Part shown: positions 33,689-41,971 of the stretch, one piece after another
Layout of the letters: every line of letters begins with the position of its first letter
Position numbering within the stretch: position 1 is the stretch's first letter
Assembly: GCA_963749905.1 (NCBI GenBank)
Contig: CAVVOF010000003.1
Location: 310,001 to 374,000, forward strand
Length of the DNA stretch: 64,000 nucleotides
Direction: 5' to 3'
Source: UBA10649 sp963749905
GTDB lineage: Bacteria > Actinomycetota > Actinomycetes > S36-B12
Notes under the pieces: generated by a model
The model's database searches: none
Seen by the model: the letters and a program-made list of their open reading frames with translations, nothing else
Told to the model about the DNA's origin: nothing
Made by a program: the position numbers and the translations under genes

Positions 33689-34579
33689 TCAGGCCTCCGC
33701 TCGGCCCGCGGCCGACGTCCAGGGGAGCCGGGGATCCGGCTGCTGATCGGTCCACGACTCCCTGATCCAGTGGTGCTCCGGATCGTCGCAGAACGCCATC
33801 GTGCGGTCCGCGTCAGGACCGGCCAGGACGTTGAGGAAGTACATCGGATACTCCGGCGGGGCGACCGTGGGCCCGTGATAGCCCTCCGGCACCAGGTAGA
33901 CGTCCCCGTCATGGAGGGTGACGGTCTCGTCGACGGATCCGTCGACGGTATACACGTGGAACAGGCCCTGCCCCGCGGCATCACCGTGCGGGTTCTCCTC
34001 GCGGCCGATCCGGAAGTAGTAGATCTCCTCGTTGGCCACCGTGCACTCGCCGATGCCGTCGTGGCGATGCGGCGGCCAGGACGACCAGTTGCCGCCAGGC
34101 GTGATCACCTCGCACACGTTGATCTTGTGGGCCCCTGTGAACGAATCGGGTGTGGCGATGTTGGTCACCTGCCGAGTCGAGCGCCCCGCTCCTCGCACTT
34201 CGACCGGGACGTCAGGTGCCGGCACATGGACGGCCGGGAAGGGCTCGGTCGCGCGCGCGGTGCACAGGGCGATGTCCCCGGATACCCCAGCGATGGTCAG
34301 GCGCGACCCGACAGGCACGTACAGCCAGTCGCTCACAGCGTCGAAGACGCCGCTGCGGCCGGCCAGCCGATACTCCGCGCCGTCGACGGTCACGTCCACG
34401 TCGCGCGCCGAGAGCGGGACGAGGACCCCTTCCTCGCCCACCAGGTCGACGGTGACCGACCGGTCGGGATCGAGGGTCCACACCCGCATGCCGGAGTAGG
34501 TCCACCCGGCCGTGTCCGGGGTCACGACGACGTCGGCGTCGCCCTCACGCAATGAGCCAGCGGGATGGAACCAGGTCAT
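33689..34579 (-). CDS. iolB: 5-deoxy-glucuronate isomerase
   Basis: A 296-residue bicupin that converts 5-deoxy-D-glucuronate to 2-deoxy-5-keto-D-gluconate. The opening WFHPAGSLREGDADVVV and the metal-binding cupin motif WPPHRHDGIGE in the second half are diagnostic, with VYLVPEGYHGPTVAPPEYPM near the C-terminus. Its ATG overlaps the upstream gene's TGA by 4 nt (ATGA). Length is normal. Confidence 0.95.
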   Translation of the reverse strand: MTWFHPAGSLREGDADVVVTPDTAGWTYSGMRVWTLDPDRSVTVDLVGEEGVLVPLSARDVDVTVDGAEYRLAGRSGVFDAVSDWLYVPVGSRLTIAGVSGDIALCTARATEPFPAVHVPAPDVPVEVRGAGRSTRQVTNIATPDSFTGAHKINVCEVITPGGNWSSWPPHRHDGIGECTVANEEIYYFRIGREENPHGDAAGQGLFHVYTVDGSVDETVTLHDGDVYLVPEGYHGPTVAPPEYPMYFLNVLAGPDADRTMAFCDDPEHHWIRESWTDQQPDPRLPWTSAAGRAEA

Positions 34580-35472
34580 GCTGCACCTCCATGAACGATC
34601 GACGCAGCGCGGCGGACGGCGTCCTCCGGCTCGCTGCCGTGCGGGTAGAGCAGTGCCCGGCCAGCGACCAGGCCACGAACATTGGGCTCGCGCATGGCGG
34701 CTGCCCAGCGAGCGTACGTGCGATCAGCCTCCGCGCCCGGGTCGCCGCCGAGCATGAGGACCGGCATCGTGGTCGCCCCGGCCACCTCGCCCATCCGGTC
34801 GCTCCCCGGAACCTTGAGCCACGTGTAGGCCGAGGACGACCCGAGACCAGAGGCGATCGAGACGACCTTGATGAGTGCGTCGTCCGACGTGTCCAGCACG
34901 GCCCGCCCGGTGGCGTCCTTCAGGTAGGGCAGCGGCTCGAGCATGGCCATCAGCCCGCGGTCCGCGAGGGCGGTGGTCACGGCGGCGACCGACTCGATCG
35001 TGCGCGCGACGCCAGCGTCGGAGTGGTCGATGCGCAGCAGCGTCTTCCCGCCGTCTAGGCCACACGACGCCACGTGGTCCGCGTCGTACGCCGTCATCCG
35101 GTCATCGAGCTCCCACGACGCCCCGATGATGCCGCCGCGATTCATCGTGCCGATCGCGAGTCGATCATCGAGCGCGCCCAGCCAGGCCAGCTCCTCGAGG
35201 ATGTCCGCACTGGCGAGTACGCCGTCCACCCCTGGGATCGCCAAGGACCGGATCAACCGGTCCAGCAACTCGTACCGGTCCGCGATGGCCAGCGGATCAC
35301 CGGAAGCGGAGAGCATGCCCCTGGCGGTGTGGTCTGCGGCGAGGATCAGCAGCCGTCCGTCAACGCCCGCAACGGTGCGCCGCCGTCGCGAGAGCAACGC
35401 TTCCGGCAGGGCCCGAGGGGCGAAGATCCGGGTCTCGATCAGACCGCGGTAGAGCTCACGATCCAGGCTCAT
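34576..35472 (-). CDS. Cgl0159 family (beta/alpha)8 protein, probable deoxyphosphogluconate aldolase
   Basis: A 298-residue aldolase-type barrel protein of the Cgl0159 family found in actinobacterial inositol clusters. Recognisable blocks are GRLLILAADHTARGM, GVLASADILEELAWL, MNRGGIIGASWELDDRMTAY and LKVPGSDRMGEVAGATTMPV with a candidate Schiff-base Lys. No iolJ-type class II aldolase is present in the cluster, so this protein probably cleaves 2-deoxy-5-keto-gluconate-6-phosphate; that role is inference. It overlaps both neighbours by 4 nt. Confidence 0.83.
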   Translation of the reverse strand: MSLDRELYRGLIETRIFAPRALPEALLSRRRRTVAGVDGRLLILAADHTARGMLSASGDPLAIADRYELLDRLIRSLAIPGVDGVLASADILEELAWLGALDDRLAIGTMNRGGIIGASWELDDRMTAYDADHVASCGLDGGKTLLRIDHSDAGVARTIESVAAVTTALADRGLMAMLEPLPYLKDATGRAVLDTSDDALIKVVSIASGLGSSSAYTWLKVPGSDRMGEVAGATTMPVLMLGGDPGAEADRTYARWAAAMREPNVRGLVAGRALLYPHGSEPEDAVRRAASIVHGGAA

Positions 35473-36407
35473 GTCCGCTCCTCCATCATGACTTCGACTT
35501 CGGCCGTCGACGGCATCGCATCGGCGCAGGTGAGCCGCGTCGAGACGAGCGCGCCGGCGGCATTCGCGAACTCGCCGATGCGGGGGATCTCCCAGCCGTT
35601 CAGCAGGCCGTGGCACAGCGCACCGCCGAACGCGTCCCCGGCCCCGAGCCCGCACACGACGTCGATGTGGATCGGCTCGATCCGCCAGCGACCGTCCGGC
35701 GTGGCCAGCAGGGCGCCCTCGGCACCGAGCTTCACGATGGCCAGCGAGACACCGGCGGAGAGCAGCGCGTCGGCGGCCGCATCCGGCTCCCCCGTACCGA
35801 CAGCGACCGCGCACTCCTCGCGGTTGCCGACGACCACCGTGGAGAGGGCGATCGCTTCGGCGGCGCGCTCCCGGGCCACCGCCCGGTCCGGCCACAGTGC
35901 CTCGCGGAAGTCGAGGTCGAGGACGGTGTGCTCCGCGCGGCCTCGCATGGCCAGCCAGTCGAAGCACGTCGACGCGGTGCTCCCTTGGGCCAGTGAGCCC
36001 TGGCTGATCCACAGCAGGCGGCAGCCGCGGATGACCGACTCCGGCACGTCGTCGACATGGAGGGTCGTGTCCGGCGCGGCGGGACCCCGATAGAACACCA
36101 CCTGAGGCGTCTCCGGGGGCTCGAGGGCCGCCAGCGCGAGCGGGGTCTGAGCTCCCGGCTCGCGGCCGACGTAGGCGGTGTCCACGCCCCAGTCGCCCAG
36201 GCGGGTGCGCACGTAGTCGCCGAAGGCGTCTCCGCCGACCTTGGTCGCGATGGCCGCGTGGTGCCCCAGCCGGGCGGCCGCCACGGCCACGTTCGTGGGG
36301 CTGCCGCCGACCGACTTGGTGAACGACTGCTGGCCGTCGAAGCCCACGCCCGGTTGGGTCGCGTAGAGGTCGACGCTGACCCGGCCGACGCTGAGGACGT
36401 CCATCAT
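35469..36407 (-). CDS. iolC: 5-dehydro-2-deoxygluconokinase
   Basis: A 312-residue PfkB/ribokinase-family kinase that phosphorylates 2-deoxy-5-keto-D-gluconate. The N-terminal substrate motif is VGGSPTNVAVAAARLG (from residue 33). The C-terminal anion-hole motif GAGDAFGG covers residues 255-262 with catalytic base D258. Two tandem Met codons open the gene; 36407 is used. It overlaps the aldolase-like gene by 4 nt and follows the TIM-barrel gene by 10 nt. Confidence 0.93.
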   Translation of the reverse strand: MMDVLSVGRVSVDLYATQPGVGFDGQQSFTKSVGGSPTNVAVAAARLGHHAAIATKVGGDAFGDYVRTRLGDWGVDTAYVGREPGAQTPLALAALEPPETPQVVFYRGPAAPDTTLHVDDVPESVIRGCRLLWISQGSLAQGSTASTCFDWLAMRGRAEHTVLDLDFREALWPDRAVARERAAEAIALSTVVVGNREECAVAVGTGEPDAAADALLSAGVSLAIVKLGAEGALLATPDGRWRIEPIHIDVVCGLGAGDAFGGALCHGLLNGWEIPRIGEFANAAGALVSTRLTCADAMPSTAEVEVMMEERT

Positions 36408-36417
36408 GCTGATGCGG

Positions 36418-37314
36418 CTACGCCAGGCTCGGGGCGACGACGTCGGTCAGGTACTGCATCGACGTGGTCACCTGGTGGATCGGGCCGTCGCCCTCGGCCG
36501 GCAGTCCGTCGGTGATGGCGGTGTCCTGCTCGATCACGTACCAGCCGTCGTATCCCGCGCCCTCGAGCGCCTGGACGACTCCGAGGATGTCCACGTCGCC
36601 CTGGCCGAGCGGCGTGAACAGGCCGGCCTGCGTGGCCGCCATCAGCGACACCTCACGCTGGAGCACGGCGGGCACCATGTCGAGGCGGACGTCCTTGAGA
36701 TGGACATGCCCGACCCGCTCCATCGCCTCCTTGGCGAAGGCGACCGGATCCTGGCCGCCGATCGCCATGTGGCCGGTGTCGAGGCAGAAGTTGACGTCGC
36801 AGGTGTCGAGCACGCGGTTGATGTCGTCCTTCGTCTCCACCAGCGTCTGCACGTGCGAATGCAGCACCTGCTGCAGCCCATGCTCCTCGCAGATCTCGTC
36901 GATGACGCGGAACATCTCGGCCATGTGCTTCTGCTCGTCGACGGACAGCGCCCGCGGGACCGACCAGTCCATGTCCTGGACCACGGCGGAGACGAACTTG
37001 GTGGCGCCCGCCTGCTGGAACAGCCGAGCGGTCGCGGTGGCGCTGTCGATGGTCGCCTGACGCTGTGCCGGGTCGTGCAGGACCACGGGGGTGAAGCCGC
37101 CGAGCAGCGTCATGCCGTAGCCCGCCAGCTCGGACTTGACCTCGTCCGGGTCGGTCGGCAGGAAGCCGGGGGCCCCGAGCTCGGTCGCCGTCAGGCCCAG
37201 ACCGGACATCTCCGCGAGGACTCGCGGTGTCGGCAGCATGGCTCCCCAGCCGGGGACTTCGCAGATGCCCCACGAGATCGGGGCCGACGCGACGCGGGCG
37301 ATGAAGTCAGACAT
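36418..37314 (-). CDS. TIM-barrel isomerase/dehydratase of the IolE/IolI group
   Basis: A 298-residue xylose-isomerase-like/AP-endonuclease-2 barrel: RVASAPISWGICEVPGWG at the N-terminus, TELGAPGFLPTDPDEV, metal-site segments LHSHVQTLVE, CLDTGHMAIGGQDP and HVHLKDVR, and VIEQDTAI near the end. In this pathway it most likely dehydrates scyllo-inosose (IolE role), since no other dehydratase is present; an inosose isomerase (IolI) role is the alternative. It is the first gene of the leftward iol operon, directly behind the LacI-type operator. Confidence 0.85.
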   Translation of the reverse strand: MSDFIARVASAPISWGICEVPGWGAMLPTPRVLAEMSGLGLTATELGAPGFLPTDPDEVKSELAGYGMTLLGGFTPVVLHDPAQRQATIDSATATARLFQQAGATKFVSAVVQDMDWSVPRALSVDEQKHMAEMFRVIDEICEEHGLQQVLHSHVQTLVETKDDINRVLDTCDVNFCLDTGHMAIGGQDPVAFAKEAMERVGHVHLKDVRLDMVPAVLQREVSLMAATQAGLFTPLGQGDVDILGVVQALEGAGYDGWYVIEQDTAITDGLPAEGDGPIHQVTTSMQYLTDVVAPSLA

Positions 37315-37325
37315 TGTCACTCCTA

Positions 37326-37339
37326 TTGGAACGTTCCAA
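37326..37339. promoter_or_regulatory. LacI-type operator in the divergent iol promoter
   Basis: TTGGAACGTTCCAA is a perfect 14-bp palindrome with the central CG typical of LacI/GalR operators. It lies 12 nt upstream of the leftward operon's start and 49 nt upstream of the rightward dehydrogenase gene. The LacI gene at 38407 is the obvious candidate regulator. Confidence 0.72.
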
Positions 37340-37388
37340 CAATCGTGGCACACTGGCACCCGGTCACGCAAGACAATCGGGAGGCAGC

Positions 37389-38393
37389 ATGCGGATCCTC
37401 GTCGTCGGCGCCGGACGGATGGGCGCCATCCGGGTGGAGGACCTGGCCGCTGACCCGCGGGTCAGCGAGGTCCTCGTCACGAACCGCACGCAGGCCCGGG
37501 CCACCGAGCTGGCCGAGCGGTTCGGGGCGCGCGCGCTGCCCTGGGACGAGGCGACCGCGGTGGTCGCCGACGGGACCGTGGTCGCGGTGGGCACCGACGC
37601 GCACGGGGATCTGCTCGACGGCATCCTGCGGCACGGCCGGCCGGTGCTCTGCGAGAAGCCCATCGCACTGACCCTCGCCGACACGCAGCGGGTCATCGAC
37701 ACCGCCGCGGACCACGGCGCCGACCTGCAGATCGGCTTCCAGCGCCGCTTCGACCAGGCGATCCGCGCCGTGCACCAACGCATCGCCGATGGGTCCGTCG
37801 GCACGCTCTACTCCATGACGATGACCGCGCACGACCACACCCCCTCGCCTCGCGAGTTCATCGCCGGCAGCGGAGGGATATTCCGGGACATGCACGTTCA
37901 CGATCTCGACCTCGTCCGCTGGTTGACCGGCAGCGAGGTCGCCTCCGTCCACGCGACCAAGGCGGTGCGTGAGCACCACCAGTACGGGGAGTTCGATGAT
38001 GCGGACGTCAGCTCGATCCTCGCGGTGACGCAGAGCGGGGTGCAGGTCCTGATCACCGGCACCCGGCACGATGCCCGCGGCCATGACGTCCGCCTCGAGG
38101 TGCACGGCTCACTCGACTCGCTGTCCGCGGGGCTGAACGCTCGTACTCCCCTGCTGACGATGGAGGGCGACCTGCCGATCGGCGAGCGCCCGTACACCGG
38201 GTTCGTCGACCGCTTCCGGGATGCCTTCCGCGCGGAGACGGCGGCATTCGCCTCCCTCGTCGAGGGGAGCATCCCCAATCCGTGTCCGCCGGACTCGGCC
38301 CTGGAGAGCCTGCGGGCGGCGATCGCCTGCGAGGAGTCGATCCGCCGCGGCGCCCCCGTCGTCGTCGCCGACATCGACACCTCCGAGCACTGA
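37389..38393 (+). CDS. Gfo/Idh/MocA family oxidoreductase
   Basis: A 334-residue NAD(P)-dependent dehydrogenase: MRILVVGAGRMGAIRVEDLA, VLCEKPIALTLADTQ with the catalytic Lys, IGFQRRFDQAIRAVHQ and FRDMHVHDLDLVRWLTG. It probably oxidises myo-inositol or a related cyclitol, as a second or third such enzyme in this cluster. GGGAGG lies 4 nt before the ATG. It is transcribed rightward from the operator-containing divergent region and is followed 13 nt later by the lacI gene. Confidence 0.88.
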   Translation: MRILVVGAGRMGAIRVEDLAADPRVSEVLVTNRTQARATELAERFGARALPWDEATAVVADGTVVAVGTDAHGDLLDGILRHGRPVLCEKPIALTLADTQRVIDTAADHGADLQIGFQRRFDQAIRAVHQRIADGSVGTLYSMTMTAHDHTPSPREFIAGSGGIFRDMHVHDLDLVRWLTGSEVASVHATKAVREHHQYGEFDDADVSSILAVTQSGVQVLITGTRHDARGHDVRLEVHGSLDSLSAGLNARTPLLTMEGDLPIGERPYTGFVDRFRDAFRAETAAFASLVEGSIPNPCPPDSALESLRAAIACEESIRRGAPVVVADIDTSEH

Positions 38394-38406
38394 GGGACAC
38401 CACCAG

Positions 38407-39414
38407 ATGCGCGAGGCCCGGCCGACCATCCACGATGTCGCCTCGCGAGCAGGCGTGTCGAAGTCGTTGGTCTCGCTGGCGATGCGCGGATCACCCAAGG
38501 TCAGCGAGGCCAGCAAGGAGGCGATCCTCACGGCTGCTGCCGAGCTCGGCTACCGCCCGAACGCCGCCGCCCGCAGCCTCGCCGACCGACGCAGCCGGAC
38601 CATCGGCATCCTCGTCCTGGACCTGCACAACCCGGTTTTCGCGGAGATCCTGGACGGGGCTCAGGAGGAGATCCGTCGCCACGACTACAGCACGATGCTC
38701 GTGACCGGTGGGGCCAATCCGGCGCTCGAGCAGTCCGAACTCGAGAAGCTGCTGGAGTTCCAGGTGGAGGGCCTGGTCCTCATCTCCCACCGCCTGCCGG
38801 CGGTCACCCTTCGGGAGATCGCCGCCGAGGTGCCGACGGTCGTCGTGACGCGACGCGACATGACCGGGCCGAGGATCGACACGGTCAGTGACGACGACGT
38901 CGCGGGCGCTGCCCTTGCGGTGCAGTACCTCGCCGATCTCGGCCACCGGCGCATCGTGCACCTGTCCGGAGGCGACAACCCCATCTCGCGCGATCGCCAG
39001 CGCGGCTACGTCGAGGGCATGGCGGCCGCCGGACTGGCCCGCGAGGAGCGGGTCGTCGCGGGCTCGCTCACCGACGGCGGCGGGTATGCGGCGGCAGCGG
39101 CCGCCCTGGCCACGGGCCCGCGTCCGACCGCGTTCTTCGTGGCGAACGATCTCGCGGCCCTCGGCGCGATCGCCGCGGTGCAGGACCACGACCTGCGGGT
39201 TCCCGAGGACGTGTCCGTGGTCGGCTACGACGGCATCTCCCTCGGCAGCCTGCGCACCATCAGCCTCAGCACCGTGGCCCAGCCGCTGGTGGAGATGGGC
39301 ATGCTGGCGGCCACCCGCCTGTTCGAGCGGATCGAGCGGCCGAACAGCCGGGCGAAGCACATCAGCGTCGACGCCATGCTCGTCCCCCGCGGCACGACCG
39401 CCCCCGCCCCATAA
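38407..39414 (+). CDS. LacI family transcriptional regulator
   Basis: A 335-residue LacI/GalR regulator, probably the repressor of the inositol genes. The N-terminal helix-turn-helix is TIHDVASRAGVSKSLVSLAM, followed by the hinge helix NAAARSLADRRSRTIG. The periplasmic-binding-like core contains LVLDLHNPVFAEILDG, VVGYDGISLGSLRTISLSTV and the terminal LVPRGTTAP. The effector is presumably an inositol catabolite. It is the last rightward gene of the cluster and is followed by a family D hairpin. Confidence 0.9.
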   Translation: MREARPTIHDVASRAGVSKSLVSLAMRGSPKVSEASKEAILTAAAELGYRPNAAARSLADRRSRTIGILVLDLHNPVFAEILDGAQEEIRRHDYSTMLVTGGANPALEQSELEKLLEFQVEGLVLISHRLPAVTLREIAAEVPTVVVTRRDMTGPRIDTVSDDDVAGAALAVQYLADLGHRRIVHLSGGDNPISRDRQRGYVEGMAAAGLAREERVVAGSLTDGGGYAAAAAALATGPRPTAFFVANDLAALGAIAAVQDHDLRVPEDVSVVGYDGISLGSLRTISLSTVAQPLVEMGMLAATRLFERIERPNSRAKHISVDAMLVPRGTTAPAP

Positions 39415-39418
39415 CCGT

Positions 39419-39457
39419 TTGTCCCGGTAACGCGGGACAAGTACGCGAATCGGCGGC
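39419..39457. repeat. Family D repeat at the lacI 3' end
   Basis: Hairpin TTGTCCCG...CGGGACAA (39419-39440) is followed by GTACGCGAATCGGCGGC, the reverse complement of the sequence that precedes hairpin 7959-7979. It begins 5 nt after the lacI stop and probably terminates it. Confidence 0.72.
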
Positions 39458-39539
39458 CGTGGCGCGATTCGCTCAACTGTCCCTGTGGATCAGCGGATTG
39501 GCCGGCGAGCGACGGGCCCAGCAGCGTGCCCCATGCCCA

Positions 39540-40429
39540 GACCACTACCGCACTAACGCGGCGCTCGACCGCATCCGAGAGCTGGTGCGCGCGACCGCAG
39601 CGTCGTCTCGGGCGAGTATTCCGCGGCTCCGATCTAGTCACCTGGGGATTGCCCGGTCGTCATCGAGGTCCCGATGCTGCGCCGACGATGGTGGGTTCGC
39701 CTCCACCACGGCGTGTATGCGGACGTCCGGCACTCGTCGGCGGAGTCGCCGCACGCTGCGTCACCGCTCCGCGTCGCCGCCACGTCCCGCCCTCGCGGAG
39801 CCTGCGTACGCTCTTCGGTCCACTCGGCCGCCCTCGTTCACGATCTCGCCGTTCGATCGAGGATTCGTGACGGACCGTGACCCTCGTTCGGCCGCCGGCG
39901 GGAGGGCCGCTCCCTGTCACGACGCGTCACGGCGACCGATCACCTCAAGCCGCCAGTCGTCGCACCCATCAGCTGAGACCCGAGGTCGTGACCGAGATCG
40001 GCGGCATTCCAGCGGTTTCCGCTCCCCTGGCCGCCTGTCTCGGCCGCGGTGCAGCTTCCCCGACTGGGCCGTCGCCCCTGGATGCCGTCCGCTGGCGGTC
40101 GCCCGGCCGATGGAGCGATGCGGTGCTTACCGGGACGGGTCGCACTCTGGGGCATCGGGCTCGTCCGGGCCGTCCGTCGACCACGTACGCAGCGGGAGCG
40201 CAGACGCCGCTCGAGACGCCGTCACGACTGCGCGTCTGCGGTGCGGACTGCCCGAGCCCAACTGCAGGTGCCCTTCGCGGATGACTCGACGGTCCTATCG
40301 GCTACGTCGACATGTACTGTGGGAGGAGTTGGGCGTGATCGGCGAGGCAGACGGATGCTCAAGTACGAACCGGTGCCGATGCTGATCAGCGAGAAGGTGC
40401 GCGAGGACCGGCTGCGCCGCCTCGGCTAG
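39540..40429 (+). pseudogene. Decayed AbiEi-like / DUF559-like gene
   Basis: No intact frame covers this stretch, but remnants of one protein appear in order in all three forward frames: ALDRIRELVRA near 39570, RRRWWVRLHHGVYAD near 39680-39720, VVTEIGGIPAVSAPLAA near 39990-40040, VALWGIGLVRAV near 40140, VLWEELGVIGEADG near 40320-40355 and KYEPVPMLISEKVREDRL just before the TAG at 40427-40429. This order resembles actinobacterial proteins with an AbiEi-type antitoxin N-terminus and an endonuclease-like C-terminus. Many frame changes and stops indicate true decay rather than single errors. Family identity is tentative. Confidence 0.6.
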
Positions 40430-40571
40430 TGGTCTGCTGGACTGGGCCCGAATCCTGGTCGGACCCCGAATCGGTAGCGCGTCGATTCGTGAGGCGGCCC
40501 AGTGGCGGCGAGCGGGATGACCGGGACGAATCAGCGAGGATGCGTGATCCGTCGAGGGTGCGGATCGCCGA
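40430..40571. other. Non-coding spacer
   Basis: No gene is evident here. The stretch contains scattered CCGAATC words similar to those in family D repeats but no clear hairpin until 40572. Confidence 0.5.
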
Positions 40572-40596
40572 TCTGTCCCGGTATCCGGGAGAAACG
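40572..40596. repeat. Family D repeat at the gltA 3' end
   Basis: TCCCGG-tat-CCGGGA hairpin (40576-40590) followed by GAAACG and preceded by GATCGCCGAT, a shortened version of the family D element. It lies 19 nt beyond the citrate synthase stop. Confidence 0.65.
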
Positions 40597-40608
40597 AGGC
40601 AGGGGGGC

Positions 40609-41892
40609 TCAGCGGTCGGTGACCGGCGCGTACTCCCGCAGGGGCACGCCCACGTACACCTGCCGCGGACGGCCGATCTTGGTGTCCGGGTCGCTGATCA
40701 TCTCGCGCCACTGGGCGATCCAGCCCGGCAGCCGGCCGAGGGCGAACAGCACGGTGAACATCTGCGTCGGGAAGCCCATCGCCTTGTAGATCAGGCCGGT
40801 GTAGAAGTCGACGTTCGGGTACAGCTTCCGCTCGATGAAGAAGTCGTCCGCGAGGGCGACCTCCTCCAGGCGCAGCGCGATGTCGAGCAGCGGGTCGGTG
40901 ACCTGCAGCTGTCCGAACACCTCGTAGGCCGTCTTCTTGACGATCGCCGCGCGCGGGTCGTAGTTCTTGTAGACCCGGTGGCCGAAGCCCATCAGCTTCA
41001 CGCCGTCCTTGCGGTCCTTGACCTGGCGGATGAAGGTGTTCACCCCGCCGCCCTGGGCGTAGATGTTCTCCAGCATCTCCATCACGGCCTGGTTGGCGCC
41101 GCCGTGCAGCGGCCCGAAGAGCGCGTTGATGCCCGCGGAGACCGACGCGAAGAGGTTCGCGTGGGACGAGCCGACCAGCCGCACCGTCGAGGTCGAACAG
41201 TTCTGCTCGTGGTCCGCGTGCAGGAGCAGCAGCTGGTTCAGCGCCTTGGACAGCACCGGGTTGACCTCGTAGGGCTCGGCCGGCACTCCGAACGTCATCC
41301 GCAGGAAGTTGTCGATGAACCCGAGGGAGTTGTCGGGGTACAGGAACGGCTGTCCGACGGCCTTCTTGTGCGCGTACGCCGCGATCGTCGGCACCTTGGC
41401 CAGCAGGCGGATCGTCGAGATCTCGACCTGGCGATCGTCGAACGGGTCGAGAGAGTCCTGGTAGAACGTCGACAGCGCGGACACCGCCGAGGAGAGCACC
41501 GCCATCGGGTGCGCGTCGCGAGGAAAGCCGTCGAAGAACCGGCGAAGGTCCTCGTGCAGCATCGTGTGCATGCGGATCTGGCTCTTGAACTCCGCCAACG
41601 CGTCGGCCGTGGGCAACTCGCCGTAGATGAGCAGGTAGGCGGTCTCGAGGAAGCTGGACTTCTCGGCCAACTCCTCGATCGGGTATCCGCGATAGCGCAG
41701 GATGCCCTTGTCGCCGTCGATGTAGGTGATCGACGACCGGCAGGACGCCGTGTTCACGAAGCCGTGGTCCAAGGTGACGTGGCCGGTGTTCTTGAGCAGC
41801 GCACCCACGTCGAGGCCGTCCTCGCCGACAGACGCCGGAGCCTCGGGCAGGGGCAGATCACCCTCGGGATACTTCAGCACATAGTCAGACAC
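40609..41892 (-). CDS. gltA: Citrate synthase
   Basis: A 427-residue type II citrate synthase condensing acetyl-CoA and oxaloacetate, the entry step of the TCA cycle. Active-site segments are LLLHADHEQNCSTSTVRLVG with one catalytic His, FGPLHGGANQAV, MGFGHRVYKNYDPR with the second His, and VDFYTGLIYKAMGFP with the catalytic Asp. The GTG at 41892 is chosen because AGGAGG lies 7 nt upstream. A family D hairpin follows the stop. Length is normal for hexameric-type enzymes. Confidence 0.96.
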   Translation of the reverse strand: MSDYVLKYPEGDLPLPEAPASVGEDGLDVGALLKNTGHVTLDHGFVNTASCRSSITYIDGDKGILRYRGYPIEELAEKSSFLETAYLLIYGELPTADALAEFKSQIRMHTMLHEDLRRFFDGFPRDAHPMAVLSSAVSALSTFYQDSLDPFDDRQVEISTIRLLAKVPTIAAYAHKKAVGQPFLYPDNSLGFIDNFLRMTFGVPAEPYEVNPVLSKALNQLLLLHADHEQNCSTSTVRLVGSSHANLFASVSAGINALFGPLHGGANQAVMEMLENIYAQGGGVNTFIRQVKDRKDGVKLMGFGHRVYKNYDPRAAIVKKTAYEVFGQLQVTDPLLDIALRLEEVALADDFFIERKLYPNVDFYTGLIYKAMGFPTQMFTVLFALGRLPGWIAQWREMISDPDTKIGRPRQVYVGVPLREYAPVTDR

Positions 41893-41971
41893 GAGAAACC
41901 TCCTGCGGGTGAGACTACCGACCCGGGCGGCCAGTTTCTCAAGACGGTGTCCAGTTCTGCCGTGACCCCGC

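Noticed and set aside
36418..37314. Naming the TIM-barrel gene iolE with certainty
   Set aside because: IolE, IolI and IolH-type barrels cannot be separated confidently by eye; only pathway context favours the dehydratase.
39415..40608. An insertion sequence or integrated element
   Set aside because: No transposase remnants, target-site duplications or terminal inverted repeats beyond the widespread family D hairpins were found.
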